From: Topomyia yanbarensis | Lineage: Eukaryota > Arthropoda > Insecta > Diptera > Culicidae | Direction of reading: 5' to 3' | DNA length: 64,000 bases | Assembly: GCF_030247195.1 (NCBI RefSeq) | Contig: NC_080672.1 | Location: 371,636,166-371,700,165 of the forward strand | In this document: positions 55,880 through 64,000 of the stretch, piece by piece | Layout: every line of letters begins with the position of its first letter | How positions within the stretch are numbered: position 1 is the first letter of the stretch | Notes under the pieces: generated by a model | The model's database searches: none | Seen by the model: the letters and a program-made list of their open reading frames with translations, nothing else | What the model was told of the DNA's origin: nothing | Made by a program: the position numbers and the translations under genes

Positions 55880-56420
55880 ACACTTTGCGAATTGAGTCGT
55901 ACTTTATATGTTTGCATCACGTGGTGGAGACGATGGCTGTTACACTGTCAACGTTGGCAGTAACACTAGAGGATGTTGAGTATACCAGCAAATCTAAAAT
56001 CATCCCGAAGGTGTTGACGTGGGCCTCCATTTCTGAGAAGGGTGTTTCAATGCAGCTGACCCGTCTGAATAAAGTAAATTCTTCCGGTGAAGATGTTCAT
56101 ATCAGTAAATGCTTGCCGAAATTGTAGCAACTCATCGAACAATATCCTGCTCGTGAAGATATCATGTTTTGACAGAATCTTTTAAGCTACCAGTAAGCGA
56201 AAGAACGACTGAATATACAAAAAAATAACATTTGTGCCGAAAAAGGACAATCCTCTAAGCGGGCTGCAAACACGACAAATCGAAAATTTTCGGACGAGTA
56301 TCAGACGTGTGGTGTACGATATGGGCTGGGAGGCTTCAAATGAGCAACAATTGATTTCTCCAATCAAACGACTTAAAACCGTCATGATCACTGTCCAAAA
56401 CCCTTAGTTCGAGATGTTCG
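55880..56420 (+). pseudogene. Tc1-like transposase relic
   Basis: A decayed plus-strand frame reads RIESYFICLHH (position of the DDESYF block), then VEYTSKSKIIPKVLTWASIS and EKGVSMQL. After HISKCLPKL come stop-ridden pieces that parallel the second catalytic block and the C-terminus of DD37E/DD39D-type transposases. The first catalytic acid and the second DLASSHY block are not intact. No terminal repeats were found. I judge it an old relic of a different Tc1/mariner lineage from 23171-24420. Confidence 0.6.
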
Positions 56421-56429
56421 TCGCATATT

Positions 56430-57798
56430 GTACAAAGGTCCATTAAATTCTGTATTTTTCGACAGTTTATATATAACATGAAATACCATTAAGCAGATTT
56501 AGCTCGATGTTTTATTATGTACATTTCCGTTTTGTCCTCCAATACATTAACGTACAGATGTGAATGATCATTATCTGCGAAAAATATTTCAGCCTCTAAA
56601 GGATACGACACTAATCTTTCCTGTGACCCTTAAAGTGGCTAAACCATTTAAACTATCTGTGAAACATAACCAAAAAAATCAACACAAAATTTTCACCTTC
56701 TATAAGAGCCATGGTATCCCGCAGAGAACCGCTTGGCACCCTGCAGCGATCCCCTTCAGTTTATCAGTCGCTTAAAACCATACCGAATTCTAATGATGAC
56801 CGTGTTTTTGTTTCTTCACGGAGAATTTTTTTTCGGAAATAGAAACAAGTAAAATCCAACCTCTTAACGGCGCGATCGTAAATACGTCCCAAAAAGAGCT
56901 TCCAGACACACACACCACCGAAAAAAGTGCCCTTTTTCGAGGAAAACGGAGAATCCACAACACACAGCTTGTTTAAACTGTTGGGCAGGACTTTCAACCT
57001 GTGCGAAGAAAGCGAAGGACTGTTTTCCGCTCGTACTGTTTTATCTCTGACAGACACGTTCCCGGATTTTTTTTACGTCGATTTACTTTTTGCGGGTTGA
57101 ATTCCTGGTCTGGCGGCTACCTGTACTCGTCTGCTCGTAGGTACCTACTCTACTCTACTACTAGGATGCAGTCGAGTTGTGCACCCTGTCAAGATTCAAG
57201 CGCCATTTGTCTAGTGTTTATCTCTTCCGAATAAATATTTCAGAGTCGAAATTTTCACGGTTGGTGGTTGTTCCTGGGAAAAGGTTTTGGGCTCTTTGCT
57301 CGGAGTGATCGATTGGCTGGCGGATATTTAGCATGGTTTGTTTCTTAAAAAAATAAGTCATATGTTTCAGTTCTCGAGAAATTACTCGATCTGACAATCG
57401 ATAACGGGAATCGAAGCAGCCGTGAAAAATCGAACGACAATAGGTTATAAAATAGCCATAAATATATCAAATTACTTTCTCCCGATCGGGGATGGGTGCT
57501 CCTTTTTCGGTTGTGCTCCCACTGTGCACAATGCACTCATAAATCGAATTATGTTCTGCTAGATTTTTTTTACTGCTCACTTCACCCCGGATAGGTATCG
57601 TTTTCGGTCGGCCTTTGGTGGTCGTAATTCATGGTTCTGATTTTGTAGAGAAAATAGGATGGGCGGTGGAAGGACAAACACAAAGAATAGCTAACCGGTA
57701 GAGGTAAGATTTATAGCGGCAACGATTATTGGCCAAATTATCGGTAGCTGCAGATGGAAGAGCCTGAAATTAGAAATCTTTTTTTCGTTCAATATGTA
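56430..57798. other. Mostly non-repetitive; no gene recognised
   Basis: More balanced base composition than the flanks, without clear transposons. Open frames at 56764-57057 (-) and 57001-57234 (+) overlap each other and lack domains. It may hold untranslated or regulatory sequence, but nothing proves it. Confidence 0.3.
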
Positions 57799-58680
57799 GA
57801 GTAGATTGGGGTTAAATAGGTCAGTTTTTTGGCGAGCTCATGCGATGGTATTTTGGCACTGATTTTGACAAATAAGCACTCGCTCGGAAGGTTATGTATC
57901 TGGCAACATTTTGGCAGTAACGATTTTATGCATGGCTAAATATTTTTCAAGCTTCAACTATTATTTGAAGAGTATGAATACTGATGATCATTAAAAAATA
58001 ATAACACAAATAATAAATGCAATTCATTAACGTCATCCAGGTAATATAATGAGGAAGTGGTAAATGAGGTGATATGAAACCGCGGAAGAAAATGTTGAAA
58101 AATATATTTTTCAGCGGCTGGTTTTGTACTTGCGAATGACTTCTTCGGTGTTCTCGTCGTCACCAGAGTGTGGAATTGAAGTTGTGCATTCCTGCTAACG
58201 TGGTTGCTTAGCTGTGCAACGATCACGTTTGTGCTCCGGAGCATTTCTTTTGGATTCATGTTTCAATCATATTTTTTTCGATTATCTACTTCAACAACAC
58301 CATAAATTATTATTTCGTTAACTCACGCAAAATATCTGACGCGTTTTCATCGATGACAAGCACTTCCCTTTCACACGAGTACTTAATGTTTCGAACGGTA
58401 CCTTGAATTCTTTAGAGGCAGATCGAACACTGGCGTCATCTTGTACGGCCGCAATAGCGTTTTTTATGTGCTCTTCACTTCGTTCTGGCGTTTTTGACAC
58501 GAAATTACGCGCATATTCCTTGTCAAAAAATTCAAATTTTGTATTATAGTAGTGTGCCAAGCGTATGTTTCATGTTGATGTGCGTATTTCTTTTTCAAAA
58601 ATGAAAACATCGAAAAACCAACACAATACTCGTGTTCAGCATTAATTTTTACGTAAGAAAAAACTCACTTAACTTTTTTT
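57799..58680 (-). mobile_element. pogo-like element relic, internally deleted copy 2
   Basis: On the minus strand, an HTH frame (58560-58318: SEEHIKNAIAAVQDDASVRS, then ASKEFKVPFETLSTRVKGK) is followed after about 60 bases by the same C-terminal tail as at 43340-44020 (about 58250-58100: TSIPHSGDDENTEEVIRKYK). The end near 57799-57826 reads GATTGGGGTTAAATAGGTCA. The matching opposite end near 58660-58680 is decayed. About 200 codons of DDE catalytic domain expected between the two parts are missing. Confidence 0.68.
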
Positions 58681-58692
58681 TGCATTGATTAA

Positions 58693-60380
58693 CCCTTTGC
58701 AACGCAGTGGGACGTATACGTCCCACCTACTTCTCCTAAGTTTTTATTGGATTTCTAGTTATAGTTGACATATGAATACGAATTCTTTCTTTTAATCAAC
58801 TCTTAGGGATATAAGGAGTACAACTAGCACAAAAAAATACGTGAATTTGTTAATTACTTATTAGTTATAAACAATTAAAACTCGAAAATCTCAAAAATTC
58901 CTGGAGATCTAAATCTTTTTATGCGAGTATCTCAAACATTCAACTAAATAATAGTTTTTTGCAGAATTTTTCGTAGGTCAGTTTTTTCGAAAAAAATTAT
59001 CAAAATATGCAAAATGGAGTTAATTATTATGTTGGTCTATAAAAGATTTTGAGAGACAGGAATGACTTCAGCCATTTTTTGCTAATTTTGTTACAATGAG
59101 CATAAAACTCGATTTACGAGAGTTTTTAGGGTCGCTGATTACGATTCTGATGTAAGAATTCTAAAATTCAAGATGGCGCCTACGAAATGGCAACCATGTT
59201 TTACGAAATTGGCAAATTTTGTTACAGTCAGTATAAAACTCGATTCACGGGGGTTTTTTGGGTCGCACAGTCGTCATGTTGGATCCGCCATTTTGAATTT
59301 TACGTTTTCGACGCCAGAATCAGAATCAGCCACACCGATAACCCCCTTGTAAGACGTTTTAGCCCAATATAAAAAAATGAACTTTAGCCAAGCACAGTCG
59401 CCATATTGGATTCGTCATTCTTAATATTACATTTTCGACGTCAGAATCAGAATCAGCGACCTGAAAACCCTTTTGTAAGACATTTTAGGACAATATAAAA
59501 AATAGAAATTTACCAAAGCACAGGCGCGATACTGGATCTGCCAATTTGAATTTTACATTTTCGACGTCAGAATCAGAATCCCGAAAACCCTTTTGTAAGA
59601 TGTTTTAGACCAATATAAAAAATTTAAATTTACTATAGCAAAGTCGCCATATTGAATCCGCTATTTTGAATTTTATATTTTCGACGTCAGAATCAAAATC
59701 AGCGACCCCGAAAGCCCCCTTGTAAGACGTTTTAGGCCAATATAAAAACATGAAATTTAGCTAAGCACAGTCGCCATATTGGATCTGCCAATTTGAATTT
59801 TATATTTTCGACGTCAGAATCAGAATCAGCGACCTGAAAACCCTTTTGTAAGACATTTTAGGACAACATAAAAAATTGAAATTTACCAAAGCACAGTCGC
59901 CATACTGGATCCGCCATTTTATATTTTACATTTTCGACGTCAGAATAAGAATCAGCGACCCGGAAAATCCCTTTGCCAGACGTTTTAGGCCAATAAAAAA
60001 AAACGAAATTTAGCCAAGCACAGTCGTCATATTGGATCCGCCATTTTGAATTGTATAGTCATCAGAATCAGCAACCCCGAAAACCTCCTTGTAAGACGTT
60101 TTAGGCCAATACAAAAATATGAAATTTAGTCAAGCACAGTCGCCATATTGGATCTGCCAATTTGAATTTTATATTTTCAACATCAGAATCAGATTCAGCG
60201 ACCCCGAAAACCTCCTTATAAGACGTTTTAGGCCAATATTAAAAAATGAAATTTAGCGAAGCACAGTCGCCATATTGATCCGCCATCGATGTCAGAATCA
60301 GAATCAGCCACCCCAAAAACCTATATAAAGCTAAAAATAACAGTATTAACAATAAAGAAAAAAATTCGCGTTGCAAAGGA
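58693..60380. mobile_element. piggyBac-type non-autonomous element carrying a minisatellite, 1688 bp
   Basis: It is flanked by TTAA at 58689-58692 and 60381-60384. The ends are inverted repeats CCCTTTGCAACGC and (complement) TCCTTTGCAACGC. TTAA targets with CCY starts are diagnostic of the piggyBac superfamily. Just inside the left end is a perfect 20-bp palindrome, GTGGGACGTATACGTCCCAC (58707-58726). About 1.1 kb of the interior is the minisatellite listed separately. No transposase frame. Confidence 0.82.
59155..60330 (+). repeat. ~124-bp minisatellite, about nine units
   Basis: Units start at CACAGTCGCCATATTGGATC-like words near 59266, 59395, 59520, 59640, 59767, 59892, 60020, 60134 and 60263. 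Each includes TTTTCGACGTCAGAATCAGA, then CCTTGTAAGACGTTTTAGGC and AATATAAAAAATGAAATTTA. Two partial units precede them. Spacing is 114-129 bases with substitutions and small indels. Confidence 0.85.
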
Positions 60381-60389
60381 TTAAATGTA

Positions 60390-60500
60390 AATTTGTTATG
60401 GAATCTGCGTTTCGACTTCGTATCATCAGAATCCGATACTTACTTAGTGATAGAATTAAGCTAGCGCTGGAGTGACGCTAGCCCTCCAAAACAAAGACAC
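60390..60500. repeat. Dispersed GCTAGCGCC-family copy
   Basis: TTGTTATGGAATCTGCGTTT, CATCAGAATCCGATACTTAC and AAGCTAGCGCTGGAGTGACG follow the order seen at 7140-7250. Confidence 0.6.
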
Positions 60501-60939
60501 GATTTGTGGTTTTGAGCAAACCCATAGTTTTGCGTCATTAAGGGTACCAACCGTCCTTATTTTAAAAGATATGTCCTTAATTTTGACGAGCTTGGGAAGC
60601 GTCCTTTGTTTTACCTCAAATGTCCTCAATTTTAGTCTCAAACCTAGACATATTTCAATATTTTTCAGATGAAGTTAATTCCGAGAGATGGAAACATTTT
60701 ATTTCTACGAGATTTCCTATCTTTATGGGACTGATTTGCGATCATGGGCAGTACAATTAGAGTAACGGAAATAATAGATTTTGTGAAATTAGTAATTATC
60801 TGCACCAGGATGGGTCCGTAATATTTGACATTGCTAGTACGTCCACTTTGTCGTCAAATAAACACGTGTAAGATAAAAAAATTCATCAGTTTGCTTTTTG
60901 ACGCCTCAGCAGCTGTATCATTTTTTTATATCGATTATA

Positions 60940-61090
60940 GAGGGTTTACCCTTGGGATCACTCGTTTCTTTTTCGGGTTAGAAAAATCTCTTTAGGAAAA
61001 TATCTAACCTTATAGCCGGGGTTGGGAATCGAACCCAGGTGAGCTGCGTACAAGACAATCGATTTACCAACTACGCTATGCCCGCTAGGG
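60940..61090 (-). mobile_element. tRNA-derived SINE
   Basis: The minus strand begins near GCGGGCATAGCGTAGTTGGT (A-box region, complement at about 61062-61086). It has GGTTCGATTCC (B-box, complement at 61024-61034) and the body AGATATTTTCCTAAAGAGAT then TTTCTAACCC. It is the same family as 48877-49037. The T run at 60921-60927 may be the tail, and the target duplication was not resolved. Confidence 0.75.
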
Positions 61091-62465
61091 CATTGCAAAA
61101 ATCACTCAGTTTTAAATTCTCAAAGCCCCCCCCCCCCCCATTCATAGTGTTACAAATGTCAAAGTAAGCTAAGATGTCAAATTTTACATAATTTGGACAA
61201 TTTTAAACCCCCGCCCACTTTGCTTCTAATTTTTGAAATTGGTACTATGGAACAACATTAAATGCACTCAGAAAATTACAATTCATACCTCTTTTTAAAG
61301 GAAATAATTTTAGTATTTAAATGGAGATATTTTCGTTTCTCGAAAAAATACAGGAAAGTGGGGTACTGGATTATTTTGTCCCCAAAATTACCTAATTGAA
61401 AAAAATCCTTCTCCGTGCTGCTAATCATACATATTTTTCTATTTTTCTAATGTTAAAAAAATCTCAAAAATCGAACAGAACCTTCGCGACCTTTGTCCGA
61501 ATACGAGAAGTTGGGATTAAAGGGCCTTTTGTTATTCCTATTAAATAATATCATTTTCTCGTGCATATATATTTATTTCTCTTCAATCAATTTTCATAAA
61601 ATGTTCTTTGTTGAACGTGGAAAATTTTTAGAAACAAAGTAAAAATAGACTCGGTGCTGGTAAAATTTAGAAACTTCAAATTTGTTGACAACCACAAACC
61701 ATTATTTTCATTAAATGTCCCAATACCTCAACATCCCGTATTTTTCCAGAAATTAAACTTTTCTCATGTGATCCCTAAGCGTGTTAGACACTAGAAGTAG
61801 TAAATTAAATAATAATTTATTGTTAAGTGGAGCTGGTATGTGCAATTTAATGATAAAAATGTGGAATCTAGTCTAAATGTCAAAAATCTGATGTTTCTGA
61901 AATTTACCCGTAACGAATCTATTTTTATTTTGCTCCTTAGAATTTTCCACGTTCAACAAGGTGCATGTTATTAAAATTGATTGAGGAATAATAGCGATAT
62001 AATGGTAAAAGTGACAAAATGCTCTACAAACCTAAGTTATCGTATTCGGACAAAGGTCTCAAAAGTTTCGTTCGATTTTTGAGATTTTTTCACATGCAAA
62101 TGTATGATTTGCAGACCGGAGCAGAATTTTTTTTTAAATAGAGGATTTTGGGAACCAAGTACTCACTTTTCGTGAATTTTTCGAGATGCGAAAATGTATT
62201 CATTAAAATACTAACATTATTTCTTTTGATAAAAGTATGAATTGTAATTTTCTGTGTGCTACTTCAAAAGTTATAACATTTAATATATTTTACCTCCATA
62301 TTTTCCCATAGTACCAATTTTAGAAACATCAAACGAAGTGGGCTGGGGTCTAAAATTGTCCAAAAGATGTGAAATTCGGCATCTGAGCTTACTTTGACAT
62401 TTGTCACAATATTAAAGGGGGTGGGACTTTGAGAATTCAACAAAAAAAACAATGCTTTAATGCCC
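61088..62465. mobile_element. Second long foldback element, ~1.38 kb
   Basis: The left arm (about 61088-61650) and right arm (about 61935-62465) are inverted. For example ACAAATGTCAAAGTAAGCT (61152-61170) is complemented at 62387-62405, and TTGAACGTGGAAAATTT (61612-61628) is complemented near 61939-61955. The outer part (ATTCTCAAAG) is complemented at 62429-62438. A ~290-base loop lies between. C/G runs near 61126-61139 interrupt pairing. No coding capacity. It is unrelated in sequence to the element at 40940. Confidence 0.75.
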
Positions 62466-62584
62466 ACCCCCAAAGCTGTAGCATGATTGCAGTTGGCGCG
62501 TCAAACGCAGATCGCTAATTGGTTAGCCAGAGCCGTCAATATGGCGGATGAGGCACCTGAAACACTCAATCAAATACGTGAACT

Positions 62585-62613
62585 TATAAATAGCCTGTCC
62601 ATTTGAATCATTC
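62585..62613 (+). promoter_or_regulatory. Possible TATA/initiator core promoter
   Basis: TATAAATAG (62585-62593) lies 25 bases ahead of the A of TCATTC (62608-62613), which fits the insect initiator consensus TCAKTY. The spacing is slightly short for a standard core promoter. An ATTGGTTAG (inverted CCAAT-type) word is about 67 bases upstream of the TATA word. Confidence 0.25.
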
Positions 62614-62629
62614 GTCGTTCGCCCGCCAA

Positions 62630-62773
62630 ATGAGCAACATCAAGGCTATAACGTTCGGACGGTACAATAAGCGGTTAAACACCTTTAACCATGTTAGAAT
62701 CGCGCGCGATTGGAAACGAACAAGTATAGTGATGTTATTGTATGAATCGAGTCGTGTACAATCGATGATTTGA
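62630..62773 (+). CDS. Small hypothetical frame, 47 codons
   Basis: The first ATG after the possible promoter opens a 47-residue basic frame (MSNIKAITFGRYNKRLNTF, then NHVRIARDWKRTSIVML). I do not recognise it. A frame this short occurs by chance often. Its position about 20 bases downstream of the initiator-like site is its only support. It could be a first exon or nothing. Confidence 0.15.
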   Translation: MSNIKAITFGRYNKRLNTFNHVRIARDWKRTSIVMLLYESSRVQSMI

Positions 62774-64000
62774 AACATGAAATTTGTAGGGTGGGTTTGA
62801 ATTGAGTTCAGCACACTGCAGGATTCGACGTGTGAGCAGTACCGTCTTTCCGTATGAGCACACTGAGCGGGAATTTGGGAGCCTGCGCTGAGGATACGAA
62901 CGGCTGTCTTCGACAAAAGGAACACTCAAATATTAGTAACATTTCAGTGCTTTGACAGAAATTTGAATTGAAAGGGGTTTACATTTTAAAGTCTATACTG
63001 GCACTGTTTTATCAATATCCATTACATGAATCGGTAGCAAAGCAGTTCGAAATCACACACTGATTCATATTCCATGTGATCAAACCACCAAAAAGCAGAC
63101 AACTAAGCAAAATGATAGTAGCGGCAAGAAACGCATCACAGCAAGATCAGGATAACATTGAACCAATTCAACCATTGCACAAATATTTCAGTTCAAGTTT
63201 CAATTTATTTTGAGCGAAACCAAGGATGTATATAAAGTTCGGATGGGACTAAGCGACAACCAGAACACGGGAGCCAACAAATCTCTATCTGGCAAGCGTT
63301 TTGCGGATATGGATTTGATTTTTTATCACATTTGGGACCGTCAACGGATTAACCTACAAAACTAAACAAACCCCTCTAAATTCTACTCTTACACTATGTC
63401 TGGACCCTCTTAAACTGATACCGAACCAATAATGTTGGGTTTGGCCTAAAAGAAGTCAATTTTCCAGAACTTCCAGAACGTGCTCAAATCTAGAACTTCG
63501 ACTTATCGTGCTCAAAAGGAGAGACCCCATTCTTTTTCTCAATAAGAATAATATTTTTTCCTGATAATAAGAGACCTTGTGATCTTGAGATAAAATAATT
63601 TGAATTTCACAATGTAGTTTATATAGGTTAAATTTAAAATCTCAGTTTACAGTCAAACGAGGAACGCAACAAAATGTGAGCCACTTCGCTTACGAAGGAT
63701 GGCTTGCATAAAACTAGGATACGCTGTAGTAAACAGCCGTCAGGTGTATTAGTTAACCATCGTCGCGGTCTGTAAAGTGTGAGTTGTTAGTATGCTATTA
63801 ATAAAAATTTTGTTCACTTTTTTACATACGTCTTGCCAAGTTGGTCATAATAAACGGGTATAAAAGACGTCTATTGAATTATTTAACAAAAAAAACCTGC
63901 CTCGACGAAAAACTCGTACACAAAGAGATACTGCAAAGAGCCGTTATTTCTCTTCCTACAGCGAGGATGGACCATGAATGAACCTCAAGGCGACATGCGC
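62774..64000. other. No gene recognised
   Basis: Mixed unique-looking sequence. TATA-like words occur at about 63230 (GTATATAAAG) and 63857 (GGTATAAAAG), without convincing frames downstream inside the window. Confidence 0.3.

Noticed and set aside
59155..60330. Piwi-cluster or CRISPR-like reading of the 124-bp units
   Set aside because: The units are whole tandem repeats without unique spacers. They are explained as a minisatellite inside a TTAA-flanked element.
60940..61090. Functional tRNA gene
   Set aside because: A- and B-box-like words are present, but the tRNA fold is not kept, and the unit continues into a SINE body repeated at 37.9 and 48.9 kb.

Overview
The window looks like a transposon-dense, non-genic stretch (intergenic or a very large intron) of a culicine mosquito nuclear genome, Aedes-like. 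The evidence is the mix of elements: BEL/Pao, Jockey, LOA/R1-like and I-clade retroelements, a DD37E mariner of the type described from mosquitoes, tRNA-derived SINEs, many MITEs with TA, TTA/TAA or TTAA target duplications, and a high load of CA/CATA microsatellites in AT-rich DNA. I found no convincing intact host gene. Almost every recognisable protein is a transposon remnant with stops and frameshifts; the one clean exception is a 325-codon ORF1 (gag-like) frame at 10616-11593.

Layout. 0-0.7 kb: nested palindromes. 1.6-3.5 kb: degenerate BEL/Pao pol (minus). 5.0-5.9 kb: hAT-type non-autonomous element with an 8-bp duplication. 8.5-9.4 kb: TA-flanked MITE. 10.5-11.7 kb: complete ORF1-only non-LTR element. 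12-14.3 kb: several MITEs and an inverted-repeat element with a GC-rich stem-loop core. 14.7-15.3 kb: possible 5' untranslated exon. 17.5-18.3 kb: Jockey RT (minus). 19.1-25.8 kb: I-clade element (plus) with a DD37E mariner nested in its last codons, plus a separate 3'UTR copy upstream. 27.3-29.2 kb: LOA/R1-like ORF2 (minus) interrupted by a MITE. 30.2-33.4 kb: tandem, microsatellite-bearing repeat. 33.4-34.4, 46.2-47.1 and 54.1-54.9 kb: a retroposon family rich in the word CGCGATC. 36.2-37.1 kb: another TA-flanked MITE. 38.2-40.3 kb: repeat-poor block. 40.9-43.0 kb: 2.1-kb foldback element. 44-54 kb: a purine-rich degenerate array broken up by later insertions. 55.4-58.7 kb: a foldback relative, Tc1-like and pogo-like relics. 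58.7-60.4 kb: piggyBac-type element carrying a ~124-bp minisatellite. 61.1-62.5 kb: second large foldback element. 62.5-64 kb: unique sequence with a possible small promoter/ORF.

How the pieces relate. The window can be read as layers: older arrays and retroelements cut by younger DNA transposons. Examples are the mariner inside the I-element, a MITE inside the LOA element, the foldback element inside a dispersed repeat whose uninterrupted copy also lies in this window, and a SINE inserted at a hairpin arm. The non-autonomous elements lack their enzymes. ORF1-only, pogo-derived, piggyBac-type and hAT-type elements must depend, or have depended, on autonomous partners elsewhere.

Limits. Family names rest on visible motifs and on recall of the families, not on searches. 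Boundaries are exact only where target duplications are stated.
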